This document shows positions 1 through 13,000 of a stretch of 64,000 bases of DNA, piece by piece. The notes under the pieces were generated by a model, which ran no database searches, was not told the DNA's origin, and saw nothing but the letters and a program-made list of their open reading frames with translations. The DNA is taken from assembly GCA_035578175.1 (NCBI GenBank), contig JAQMRL010000002.1, positions 99,302,748 to 99,366,747 on the forward strand, given 5' to 3'. The stretch comes from Catonia carolina (lineage: Eukaryota; Arthropoda; Insecta; Hemiptera; Achilidae). Within the stretch, counting starts at the first letter, position 1. Each line of letters begins with the position of its first letter. A program made the position numbers and the translations under genes.

Positions 1-504
1 AGATGTGGCCTACTTCAAACGTGATTGTTGTAGGCCTAGGTGTAGTAGATATATTTTAATAACATGGATTTCCTCAAACTTAATTTGAATTCAGTAAGAA
101 TAGTAAGGCAATGGTGAATTAATATACTGTAGGGCCCCAATTGTGTTGAATTGATTTATTTTTTACAAATTAATGCTTTCTCCAGTACATCTTATGAAGC
201 ATTCAGGAAAATGGCCCAAGTCTTATATAGTAGAAACCTCAAAATGAGTTTGCTTACTTCACTGCTTTGTGTTTTCAATTCTGTTATAATGGTATTGAGG
301 CTTCGACTTAGAACAATGTTGGCATGAAACAACTTGAGATGTTTCTAAATTCTGTTCATCCTAGACGCATTCATAGATGGAAAAGTCTGCAACTCTCAGA
401 TATTCCATAATTTAGATAAGATCATTAACACTATAGACTCCAATAACAAAATTAAATGGGAATAATTTGGAAACACAACGAGGGGTCAGAAATATAGACA
501 ATTA

Positions 505-700
505 CAGTATATCATGCAAGGCAAAATATCAGGTAAGTATACATTGTCCTGGTCAAAGAAATACATCATGATTGAAAACCATATAAGAGTGGTTAGTGTA
601 AACAGGAGTATGATTTTAAGAATTGCTGCCAAAAAAGTGTAAATTTCTGTGATGGTTACTAATGTTCTGAAGAGACATTGTACATGAAGAAGAAAAATAA
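505..700 (+). pseudogene. LINE ORF2 C-terminal remnant
   Basis: Translates, with breaks, to a GKISGKYTLSWSKK... pattern followed by a LRIAAKKV..SVMVTNVL.R ending, as at the C-terminus of many insect non-LTR reverse transcriptases. A second copy of the same piece lies at 20310-20530. Confidence 0.45.
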
Positions 701-879
701 TGTGTGTCAGAATTATATCATCTAACATAATTTATATTTGACTGTGATTATACACAAATAATTTTAAAGGAGAAACTATTCTGCACACCACAATAATGCA
801 TTGTATAGAAGATATTGGGTTGTTTATAGTGAGTTTCAACACAGTCTTGAAAATGAGTACCACGCAAAATAATATTAGG

Positions 880-960
880 CTACCTATGTTATGTTTTGAC
901 AAGTCCCATATTCCCTTTTGGAGTCTCCTAGATGCAGTTTTAAACAAATTTTTAAAAATG
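880..960 (+). repeat. Non-LTR element 3' tail fragment
   Basis: Shares the GTTTTGACAAGTCCC...TTTGGAGTCTCC end with the better preserved LINE 3' ends at 11395-11438 and 38260-38300. Confidence 0.4.
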
Positions 961-1235
961 TACTATAGCCAGTGATCAGAAACTTCATCGACAAATTCTC
1001 TGTTGGAAATAAATAGCTAAGCAATTGTAGGGAAAATAGTAGTTGAATTCTGAATAGGTAGACCTACAGGACACATGTTTCCCTCATAATTAATTTTTTC
1101 TAAATCAGCACTTACACATTTATGATTTCAAGCAGAATGACAAAAAAGTTAACCCTAATACTAGAGGATTTTGTCTTTTTTTTCTTTTACATCGGCTGTT
1201 TTGCAATTTCTACTAATCCAGAAGATGAAAATGCG

Positions 1236-1320
1236 TGATGAAAAAATGCCAGATCTCACCAGGAAACGACCCGAGAACCCTGTCGTAGAAGCCATCATCT
1301 AGCCGTGCACTGAGCACTGC
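1236..1320 (-). repeat. SINE-A fragment (tRNA-derived)
   Basis: On the minus strand: a GGCTTCTACG...GGTTCTCGGGTCG B-box region, then CTGGTGAGATCTGGCATTTTTTCAT, matching the SINE-A group at 12433. Confidence 0.5.
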
Positions 1321-1717
1321 ATCACTTTAATACTGGCGTAGATCCAACATACACCGAATTTTTTCAATGCATTTTTTTTTAATTTCGTAGTGTGATGAAC
1401 AATTCTTTGATGCATCGATAAAACAAACAAAATTTCTGCGGAAAGGCTCATTTTGTTCAGAGAACTGAAATATTAAATTATAAACTGGCAATTCAAATTA
1501 TCCGGTTTGTGTTAATTATACCTACGTATATTGACCATTTACATGACTAATTACTTAAGTTTTGAAGAAAAGGTTGTGTGGCGGTTCCATATTTTATTTT
1601 TTGCTGCTTTTAACTGCTTTGGATTTTAGCGACTACGATTATTTACAGAACATAACCAATGGGATTTAACCTTTCAATAACATTTACTCAAAGATTTAAC
1701 GTGTCATTATTTTTACA

Positions 1718-1780
1718 ACCTGGCCAGGAACCAACCGTATACTGAATCCTTGCTTTGCAGTGAGCAGGGTACTCATTCTC
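1718..1780 (-). repeat. SINE-A fragment, degraded
   Basis: A decayed copy: minus strand reads GCAAAGCAAGGATTC...GGTTCCTGGCCAGG, as in the 9548-9630 copy. Confidence 0.3.
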
Positions 1781-2045
1781 ACACTAAAACTTGTTTTAGA
1801 CGTCAGTTGGGAGGCAAGTCAAGTTAGCAATTTACGTTCACCAAGTAGAGACTGCCAAATACCAAACCAAGAACAGTCCATAGGCTTAGTCTATACTATA
1901 TGGTCGTTCATTTGCGAGTGAAGTGCCAAGTAGTGAGTGCGATGGAGAAAAAACACGTTGTAAGAGTGTTACAACGCATCTTTCAAGAATGGTATTTATT
2001 CATCTTTCAAAGGAAATTCAAGATTATCTAAAAAGCATTAGCCTA

Positions 2046-2370
2046 CTAAAAAAAGCCATGGGTAAGAAGAAAATGTATAGGTAGAAGTAGCCATGGGGGA
2101 TCGGCCATGCGATTTGTAGGCCTACACATCCTCTGAGCTCCAGAAGCTGAAGATTTTTCAATTTTATAAATTTCTTGATTGTAGGTGGTTCTGAGACTTT
2201 TAATCTTGTTTTTCGCATCCGTCACAGTAAAGCTATCAACACTCGTGTTACTAACGATTTTTTCTATTGCTGTCGCGCATTTATATTTTTCTACAGATAA
2301 CGTATATTCCACAGACATTCATCTCAACGTACTCTTCCACAAATTTACAGGTCATCCCTTCACACCACTT
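2046..2370 (-). pseudogene. MADF-domain fragment, frameshifted (possible Harbinger accessory gene)
   Basis: Minus strand reads CKFVEEYVE, then after a frame break KYKCATAIEKIVSN, then TDAKNKIKSLRTTYNQEIYK and IEKSSASG, which is the conserved core of a MADF domain. The frame is broken at least once and no full exon structure is seen. MADF proteins occur both as host transcription factors and as the second gene of PIF/Harbinger transposons; the broken state and the other Harbinger remnant at 29315 favour a transposon origin. Confidence 0.5.
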
Positions 2371-2599
2371 AGGTGCCATCTCAAAAACAATTTATCAAAA
2401 ACGAAATGAAAATTAAAACGACCAAATACAATCAAAACACAGTAAATATTCCAAGGAAATACCGACCAACAGCCGCAACTTGCACTAGATTTCGCAATAC
2501 ACTAACCCAGTGGGTGTTTTGACGGAGCCATAGATAATATATATAGACGGAGCATGTACAAAGGCAAGAGACTTGCTTGATGTGGTGAGGGAAGACAAG

Positions 2600-4006
2600 C
2601 AGCCCCGAAATAAGACACCGACCAATTAACTTGCTGGCCTACGAAAACCATACAAGTGAATGTTCGCACTGAGCAATTGACTTGGCTCCAAATTGGCGTC
2701 GTCTAAACTAAGCTTAACCACTGGATCTTGGGGGGGGGGCTATGAGTATTTATTTATAAATAATAGTTAAAAGATAATATTTTTCTATCAGCCCTCAAAT
2801 TGAGGTTAGCCGAAGACGAACTGCACCTTTGCCGAGTAACTATCGTGACGTGAGAGCAGCTGTTCCGTATGATATGATCAGAAAAACATTTCTCTTATCA
2901 TTCTGAAATTTTTTTACTTTTGTGATTTCGTACAAACTCAATTTTATTCTAAGATTTAAATTTTATTTTAAGGGTATTTTTAATTTCTGCTTGCAGGTTT
3001 CAATATTTAAATTTAAATACTGGATTATTATTTAACTATTATTTCTAAACAGTTGTTTTTCGGATATTTTGAGTAATTCTTTTAATTTATAAATTCAATT
3101 ACATACAAATAAATTACCATAATATTATGCACAGTAAAAATCTATTCAAACACTAAAGTAGAAATAAAGAAATTTGGTCATTGTGTCACTGAATAGCCAC
3201 TATGTTGGGTCAGCCTTTGAAATCTTGATATAATCATGGTTCTGGAAAGAGCAATGTTGTGTTCTGATTTTAGGGTTTTCAGTAAAAAAGTGCGTTTTAT
3301 ATCTCAAAGACTATCAAAGCGGAAAAGGCATTAAGGAGTTAATTTTTGTTGCTAATTTTAAAACAATTATTATTTTGTGAACTCTGTAAAATTTGTTTTA
3401 CGTCCGACAGTTACGCAAACACGCTAATACGAGTGGTGAAGGGTAATGATGGATAATACGAGACCGAATAAGCAGAAGTAGAACTTCAGTTTGCCGAATA
3501 AACTGAACGATAGAAGTAGTTTTTCGGAAACAATATTCCTATCTGGTTGCCCAACAGAATGCTGTATCAATATTCTTGATTATTTTCATATTTTTAATAA
3601 AGAAAGATACTTTTTTGTGGGCACAGTTTTGAATAGAATTGAAGTAACCGCGATCATTCGACATCTGATCTGTATAGGTGTAACAATACGGGGTACTGTA
3701 TCCATCTGATCGATATCAGATAGACATTGTTTGTGCATTGAAAAACATTTTATTCATGTTTCGCAATAAGTTACAAAGTCTTCACGAAAGTATTCAAAGG
3801 TTTCAAGCTAAGAAAATATTACGCAGTTGTCACTGTCAATTCGATATTTTAACATAAATATTCGTCGTTGCTTTTGCGATTATTAACATGTGTGTGGTGG
3901 TCACATTGCTTCCTTCATTTGTTTGCCTTTGCCTCGGGTGGTAAAGTTCTCTATACTGTTCCATTGGCTTTGAGTGTTCTAAATTTATAAATATTATCAA
4001 TTCAGA
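2600..4006. other. Intergenic DNA upstream of DNAJC7
   Basis: AT-rich with no ORF of note. The 300 bases before the start codon are a little richer in GC and should contain the DNAJC7 promoter and 5' UTR, but I see no convincing TATA box or complete heat-shock element. Confidence 0.4.
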
Positions 4007-4086
4007 ATGGCTGTCCCTATAGAAACGATTGATTTGGATGTTGACATGGATGATACTGATGCAGCGGTCATCGAGAGCCCAGAAAA
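4007..4086 (+). CDS. DNAJC7: DNAJC7 coding exon 1 (acidic N-terminus)
   Basis: Encodes [16 protein letters not shown] and a short acidic run, then a GTAAGT donor at 4087. The exon ends in phase 2 and exon 2 supplies the matching single base. It lies 12 kb upstream of exon 2, so this is the least certain exon, but start, acidity and phase all fit the family's N-terminus. Confidence 0.72.
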
Positions 4087-7000
4087 GTAAGTGATTTCGT
4101 ATATTTTCAAATGTCGTAACTGGTGGTGTTGAACTGTAACCTGAAAGAAATTTTCTGTTCGTTTGCTAAAGATTATTCGATTATTCTGGAAATTTATCAT
4201 ATTATTTCGATTACTTACGATTTAGATTTAATTTACCTATTTCCAAGGTAAGAATGTATGAAAGTAGTCAATTTTACAAATCTTAACTTGTGATGTAATT
4301 TGTCATCGTAATCGAGAGCACACATTGTGTTTATGTGAATCCGTTATGTTAATGTTTGATCATTTTTGGATTTGACGATTCGGGGTACGGTCATTATTAT
4401 ACATTGTATTACAAAATAGGCATAAAAGTTGCACAATATTTGAATTAGATGCAGCCCCACTAGTCTGCATGAACGTACAAGTGACGTTCTGGTGTATTCC
4501 TTTTCTACCACGAGTTTAACCATTATTATATTATCTTGCATTATAAACTTTTTTACCATTAATATAATGATATTGTTTTGTTTACTTTAATTAACAGTAA
4601 TGGGTTTTTAAATTATTAATTTCGTAAACAATTTATTCGGTTATTCCAAAATTATAGTGTTCCTTTGTGTAGAACAGGTAGCCCATTGTACAATAGATGC
4701 TTATACACAGTTTTTAGAATTTAGGTTGTGTTTTTCTGTTTTAGCCATACATTTATTGACAAAGTAGTCACTATGATAGTAATTTCAAATAGTTTTATTT
4801 TTTAGAGTAAAAATGTTTAGAGTTTAACATTGTTGGTAGTTCAAAAAATGAAGTTAGTTGAATTATAAATAATTTTTTTTATATTAGTCTAAACACTATT
4901 ACTTTGCTTATATTAAAGTGTAGAGTTTGAGGTCCTGATTTTAATAATGCTAGTATTGTAAATATTTTCCTGATTCAGATATGAGATAATAATTATTTGT
5001 TGTGTTATTGTGAACTCTTATACATTATAGTAGAAGACCTGGCATAGGTTTTTATTAATAATTTTTTTAAATTCTGCTGCTAAATGTATTGGATCATCTA
5101 CAAGGGGCATGATGTGTTGTGGAGATAATTTGGCTGTATAATTTTAAGTGGATTGGGAAGAAAGGGCTTATAATTAATTCAGTGGTTTGTGTGCAAAATT
5201 GATTTCAGATTCGGATTCAGCACACTAATAAAAATAAAAATTGTGAAAATCTATGATGTATCAAAGTTTTATATAATTACCAGTGTTTTTTTTTGTATTT
5301 TGCTCATTGAAAATAGAAAAATAGTTTTTTTAAGTTGTAGCATTAGTTAAGCCTACATTTTACTAAAAAGAGTTTGCATATAATTGAAGTTATTAGAAAA
5401 TTAAAAACGCGACACATTTGTGTCAAGTTTGGTTTCCACAGAGCTTTAGTTTAGCATCAATTAGTGATTTTCTGTAGTTTTATATCCAACAGGAGGTTGA
5501 TTTTTTATTTAGGACATTCACTCATGATTAAAATTAGGTTATTTTTTCATTTTACTTTTGGTTACTTAAAATGGATTATGTCTTTAATGATTTACATTGG
5601 TAAGAGGGAGTTGTGTGTTTTACATCAAGTTTTTGTATTTAGCCAGCAAGCTGAACGAGCACTGTGTGTGCACTGTAATGTAGTTTTGAACCACCATGAG
5701 TATGTTTATTACTGGCAGTTTGGACCTGAATGTTTTACAGTAATTTAAATTATGGAGTAATTAGTTAATCTATTCAAAACAGGAAAAAGTTTACAAAGAA
5801 CTGATGCAATTTTAAATTCAATTATATAATTTATAGTATTTAACCCTGTTGGTTGCCATGAGATGCGCTTGCGATCCTCAGGTGTTCATCAATGCAGGCT
5901 GTGAGGATCGCTGCTGATTCTCATGAGTTTGTCCGCACAGGCCGTGAGAATTCAGGTTCCTTAGACGTCATTGTGATTCTTTCATCAAAATTTTTGTATG
6001 CCTGCTAAGAAAACATTGAATTCGTTGCAGGCCAATTAGGACTAGTGTAAAATAGATCTGTACGCGGTGGGCCATCTGGGTGTGGCAAAATTAGTTAATA
6101 CTACAAAAATGCTGTATATCTACTGATACTTTGGTTTGTTAATTCATATAATTGTAATGTTGTTTCCATCTTCATTAGTGATTATAATTATGTGTTAATT
6201 GATGTTTATAATAATATTGTAAATTATTTATAATACTCTTTATTTGTTCATATTCGTGTTAAGTTTTACCTTCTCTTGCCTATATGAATATATAGGAAGG
6301 AAAGTATTGTTTTCATGTCGATTTTTTGAAATAGAGTGTTCACCGGATCTACACGTTTTCAGACCCCCTGAAGCCAAAAAACATGCTTTTAGCGATGGTC
6401 TGTGTGTGTGTGAACAGAATATCTCAAGAACGGAACATCGTACGAACTTGAAACTTGAAACTTAAGTTAGACACCACTACCGGACCCAACACGAACATTT
6501 TCATCAAAATCGGTCAACCGGAAGTAGTAGTTTATTCGTGTAATTTTTCACTCTTTTGCAATTTTCTCAAAAATAGGTCCTACGATTTTTTTAAAAATCG
6601 CCTTGTTTACTAAATTTTTTATGTTCTACAAGATAGGGCAGGCGTCATGTCTGCTGAAATTCTTGGAGAAGCTGTTTTCACATAAAAAAGTGTTTTTTTA
6701 AGGTTGTGGCTTTAATTTGCATTTAAAATCCTACAACTTTTATTTCAAAAATTTTTTTGTATAACGCTCAGTTTAGCGGTAATTAGCGATTTTTTGTTTT
6801 TTTCCTCATGAAAACATGTAAAAAAAATTGAATTTTTTTAAAGATTTCAGCCTTAGCTGGCATGCATTTTACGACATAAAAGTATATAATCAAATTTAAA
6901 GTAAATTAAAAGATCTATAACTTTTATTTAGAGCATTTTTCTCTACAGAGCCTAGTTTAATGTGGAAGAGTGATTTTTGGTATTTTTAACCCAAACAGGT

Positions 7001-10000
7001 TGATTTTCATTTTGCATCTTTCACTCATGTTTAAAATTAGGTTATGTTTATTGAGGTTAGTTTTTTGTTTATTTCTAATGTTTTATTAATAATGTTAGGT
7101 TATATATGGTGTACTAATGTTAGGTGAGTATTTCACACTAAATTTTTTCCATTCTATTTCTCTTTATTTACTGTATAAATGCTTACAACCAATTAATAAT
7201 GTCACTATATTTACAAATTTCACTTAAAATTCATTAATAAATATACTGATTCATGATTCCATGGCCGTCCCGTGGTGTAGTGGTCAGCGCTACTGGCTAC
7301 TATGCCGGGGTTCCGGGTTCGATTCCCGGTCAGGTCTGGGATTTTTTTCATCTGTTAATCACCACATATCATTACCTACGCACAAGTCCATGGCTTATGT
7401 AGGCATCATCACTCAATAAAAATAAATAAAAATATACAAAATTTCAAACTGACTAACCATAACCAATAACCTATGACGTCATCACAGCCTGCCACAATTG
7501 TTTGTACATTGAAAATTAACCTTGATTAGTTAAAAAATGGTAAGTATGTGGTGGTGGTATTGGTTGATATACACAGTTAAATGCACATAACCTATAACCT
7601 ACTCTTATTAAGGTTATTGGCTACTATATGCAATTTAAATTAAAGGTTATTGGTACACTTGGTTATTGTATACTGAAATATAACCTTGATTTATTAGTCA
7701 ATAGTGAGTAGGTTATCGGTTATTTTACGCAGTTATAAAAAATGCATATAACAATCGATAACCTACTCATAATAAGGTTATTGGTTACTGCTTGCAGTTT
7801 TACAGGCAAAATTTTTTATAAAAATCAATTCTAATGATTACTGGTTGCTATTTGCAGTTTTCAATCAAGGGTTATTGGTTAGTATATGCATTTAATATAT
7901 GACACAGCTTGTATTGCCATCACAACATGTGTTAACTGGTTATAGGTTTGTTAGTTAGCAATTTAGTCAGTAAAATTAGTGACATTGTAACATTTTAGTG
8001 AACATTTGAAGAGTAAATGAATTCAAATAAAATGGTAAAATTAAAATTATATGAGTTATGCCGGGAAATGATAGAAAAGGGCTTGTAACTTATTCTACAG
8101 TGGTTTGCTCGCAAAAATAAGTTCGTATTCGAATTCAGCACTCAAAAAAGTATCAGTTTAAAAAAAATTGTTACGATTGGTTAAAAGCCCTATAATATAA
8201 CTTACACAATTACAGTTTTCATAAACTGTTATCTTAATTCACTAAAATTTAGGGTTCACAATTTTATTTTATATTCATCCAATCATTGTTCATTTAAATA
8301 ATGTAGGATTCTTGATTTGTTGATTTAGAGAAATTTATTACAAATTTTATTAAAATTTGAATTTTTTTTAAAGTTCTGTCCCTCGATGTATCATCAGTTC
8401 AGTATTGGCAGAGAAATTAAGGTAGTTAAATATTTTACCAGTAAATGACGTTAGTATTATTCATTTATTGTTACGCAAAGGTTTTCTTTTACGTTAGTTG
8501 CCAAATATCAGTGTTAACTGTTTATTTAGATAGGCCTAACCATTATTACTGTTTTGTTGCCAGAAAAAAATTTGAAACTTTATTCACCTAATATTCGATA
8601 TAATTTAATGGTTTGTGTAATTGTTTGGCATCTTACTTTGACATTAATCCTTGAAACAGTATTAGTATTAGTTTAAATAAAAACCAATTCAGAAATAATG
8701 TAGCTTACCTAAGAACTTTATTAACGATAAGTTAATGTTAAACACTTTCAAATGATATCAATATTTTGGATTATGTTACTTTTTTAGATGTTTTATGTAT
8801 AATTGTTTTGTTATATTGTTAGCCAGTTGTTTCCTTTATTGCTTTGTGTTTTTTTTTTAGAATTTAGTAACATCTGTTAACATTAGTTATAAGCCATTTT
8901 ATTTCTTACCTTATCGATTTGTACTGCGTATAGGCACTGGTCATAACTTATTGTCACAATTCTTTAACTTCAGTCAATATGTGAAAGCTCTTCCTTCACT
9001 GCTGTACTAATCTTCAGATTGTAACCCTAAAGTCCCTTCTTCAGTTGTGTTTTGTGCGGATCAATGTACATGTAGGAATATTATAAATTTCTAATGATTG
9101 AGGATTAACCCCTATTGGTTTTTTTTTTTGTAAATGAGACAAACAACTTAAAACCACCAAACTGTTATAGACCTTTGTTGTTCAAATATTAGGTGCTCGT
9201 CTCTCATCATGTGGTCTTGGGTTCGAATCCCATTCAAGCACGGCATATTTTCATACGTTACAAAAAATCATTTCATCCTTCACCATCTGCATTAGCAGTA
9301 ATTGCAGAGCAGTCGGACGATAAACCAGAAAGAAAAGAATAGGTTTTGTGTCACAGATTACCTTAGGTTTGGTGATTCAGTTCTTGACAAGTTCTCGATT
9401 CTCCCTATTAGAGTCTTCTGGATGCGATTAACAAAAAACCAGATTGTTATAGTATCTTTTTGTTGTTGATTTAGAGTTGCGTCATCTTTGTCGTTAGTAG
9501 CTATTTTGCTAAGGTTAAGAAATGGTGAGTTTAGTGTGTAGTAATTTTCCAGACCATAGCCAGGAATCAAATCCAGAACCTTGGCTTTGCAGTGTAGCAT
9601 GCTAATCAGTAGGCCATGGAGGCAACCTCTAAAATTTTAATTTCATGTGAGTTAAAAGGTGTTTTCTTTTTTCAGGATGTTCTTTTCAAGCTTATAATCT
9701 GAATGATGTTCTCTAGATGTTTAAATTTAATTACATTTTTTAGCTTTAGGTTGTTAGGAATTTTCACTGTTTTTATTATCATATTTGAAATTTCAATGTA
9801 ATGATAATATCTTGGTGATTCCGAATTGAAATATGAGAATTAAAAGTACTAAAGAAAATAATTAGTCTTGCATAACTGCAATACGATCCATTTATAGACA
9901 ATGGTTAAAACTTTTTGTATGTAAATTTCCCTCTTCATCTTTTTGTCATTGTCAAGCAGGCATGCAAATGCAATATAATTTTAGCAATGACAAATAAATC

Positions 10001-13000
10001 GTCAATGTTGGCAACCCTGGTGTAGTAATCTTTGCAATTCACAATCAAACCAAGTGCTTTAATGGTACTTAGTTAAAAGTCAGTGATAAATATTTATTGA
10101 TAGGAAAGTAATTTTAAGTCTGATTTATAAATCAATTAGACCTAAAATAGTATTAGCTGATTTTTTTTTTTTAATAATAGGTTTATATTTAATTTTTATG
10201 AGGTTTTTTTATTACAATTAATTTTATGTCTTAGTTTATGTGAGATAAATGTCTGGATTCGGCAAAACCTGCTGTTATTAGTGGTTGAACAGAGAAGTAT
10301 TAAAAATTGTGTTCCACTGTTTATTTACGTATTTTAGTTTGTGTTTTGATTATAAATTAGTAATTTTAACATGTTTAATTATTGATTTACTCTTTATTCT
10401 GCCAAAAAATTGAGATAAATATATAAATCTTATCTAAGGTTATCCAAATAAAAAAGAAAAAGTTGGTAGACATTATTAATTTCAAGGCAAGTATTTAATA
10501 AACTGTATTTTTTTCAACCATGTGTTAGTATTTACGTTGTAATAATAAATTTAAATAATAAAAAAAACATTGTGGTTTAGTTTAAGAAAAATCAAAGGTT
10601 ATGATAAAGTTAGGTTAGTTCTTTTAAAATTACGTTTATTGTGTTATCATTTATTTTTGAGTAGGCTGACATGAAGTTAGAGCTCATATATGACGCACAA
10701 TTTTTTTCTTTTTTTAAATATGTATTTTTATTTGGAATTTGCATGTTATAGCAAATTTTTCTTGTACAGAAGTGTCGATCATCTAGGTGTACTATAATTT
10801 TTCACTCCAAACACGGATGCTAAAATGAAGAAGGAATTAAATTCACTCAAATGATCTTTTTGGTTGTATTTACTGTATACTTAAAACATTCTTGTGTGTG
10901 CTATCAGCAGTCATAATTAAATTTAAACTTTTTCTTATAAGCTTATTCTTATGAGGGATGTTCAATATTAACAAGACAAATAGATTTTAGAGAAAAAGTA
11001 TTTCTTTAATGACTGTAAAACTGACACTACTCTTGAACATATTCTCCAGCAACATTTAGACACTTTTCTCATTGTTCTGTGAGTTTTCCGATTTTCGCAG
11101 CTTAATTTAAGGAGTAATCCTTAGTACTTTTACATAAAATTTCAATGTCCAGTATCATAACACAAAAAACATAATTGATTATTATATGTCTAACCACACC
11201 ACTAAATTGTTTGAACAAAAACCTACTTATGCGGGGAGAAAATACATCAATAAATTACCCCATTTTTACATTCCTATAAAATAAATCTGAAAAATGACTT
11301 GATTTGTGAAAGTGTACAAGAATTTTTTTTTTAAACAGTAGCTAGCAGATCAATGTGTAACTGAATTATGTATTTCAGGTGTTGTAATGTTTTGACATGT
11401 CCTGTACTCCTTCGGGAGTCTCTCGGACGATAAAAAAAGGTAGTACAGCAGTTAAGTCCTTACTACTACAATCAAACTTAAAAAAAGCAAGATTTTCTGT
11501 TTGAACCATTGGTGTATCACTCTTTTGACTGCTTAGTTGTCGAACTTCTTGCTGTATAAATAGACTTTTAACGAGCCAAATAAAGAAAATCAAATGGTCT
11601 GAGGTCTGGGGGTGTATAACGAGGATGTGGCTATATCTCTCAACCTAACTTTTGAAACTTTTCTCTCACTCTCTGAGCGGTTTGGGGGTGTGTCTTTTCA
11701 TGCCAGTGAATTACACCTTTTGAAAAAAGCACCCTTATGTTTTCGTCTTATTGCTGGTCTTATTATCTGTTGGAGCATGTTAGAATAGAGTGCACTGTTC
11801 ATGGTACGATTGTTTTTCTAAATAGTCATAAAAAATTGGGGCTTGAAAGTCTCAGAAGACCATCAGAATCATTTTACTGGCTGATGCATGATACTACTAA
11901 TTATCTTAGATGAATCTACGTTTCATCATACACTTTTCACTATATTGTTTTAACATTTTTAAGTAAATTTTACCGGTTTTACACCTTCAGATTTCAAAGT
12001 ATCTTATCACTAAACTTAGCTCTTCAAGCTAAGCTGACACTTTAAACTTTACAAGAAAGGTTGTAGTTGTTTTAATTATGATCAAACAGCTTAATTAGCA
12101 GTGTTCCCAAGGTTGCCAACTTGACCATCCATGAATTTGATTTTCATTGAGTGAACTGTTTTTCTCTACATTAATTTATCTCTTGTACTATTGAAAAACT
12201 TAAATCAAAACTTATAGGCTTAGGTGATAGCGTACTATTTAATTCTTGTTTGTAAATTTTTGGTTTTGTTTTATTTCATTTTGACTAATCTGAACATTTT
12301 GCAGCTATGGAAAGAGCTTTTTAACTTAAATGGTCTGGGTGTAATCAAGATGTTATTTGAGCCGTCACCTCACAAGTTCAGTGTGTCTGTAGGAGAATTG
12401 TTATGAAGTAGTATATGATACTTATTCTACGTTGGCCGGCCTGTTGGCATAGTGGTTAGCAAAAACTGGCTTCTACACCAGGGTCCCTGGTTCGATTCCC
12501 GGCCAGGTCTGGCATTTTTCATCTCTCTTTTTCATATATCATCCTCCTCCTTCACCACCTACATTAGCAGAAATTGTAAAACAGTCAGACGTAAAATCAA
12601 AAAAATGTTCTACATAGTATAAAGATTTTTTTATTTATGTGCTTATTGTTTTATTTACATCATGGCTATTAGATTAAAACGTATTCCAATTCTCTGAATT
12701 TTCTGTTCTTTTTCTGTTTTTTTTTATGAAAATTTGTAAAAAAATGGAATTTGTAAGATTTTGGCTTTAGTACATTTTATGACAATAGTATATATAATCA
12801 AGTTTATAGGAAATTAAAAGATCTACAACTTTTAAGCATTTTCTCTACAGAGCCTAGTTTAACGTGAAAGAGTGATTTTACATATTATTAAGCCAAACTA
12901 AGATTGTTTTTCATTTTGCATCATTCACTCAAGATTAAAATAAAGTTTATGTTTTTTGAGGTAGTTTTTCGTTTATTTCTAATGTTTTATTGCTAATGTT

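Noticed and set aside
3775..3800. Possible heat-shock element upstream of DNAJC7
   Set aside because: TTCACGAA is one correct inverted pair but the next TTC has the wrong spacing; too weak to call.
7262..7335. tRNA-like sequence with A and B boxes
   Set aside because: Recurs many times with a common body and A-rich tail; a cloverleaf could not be completed. Treated as SINE-A.
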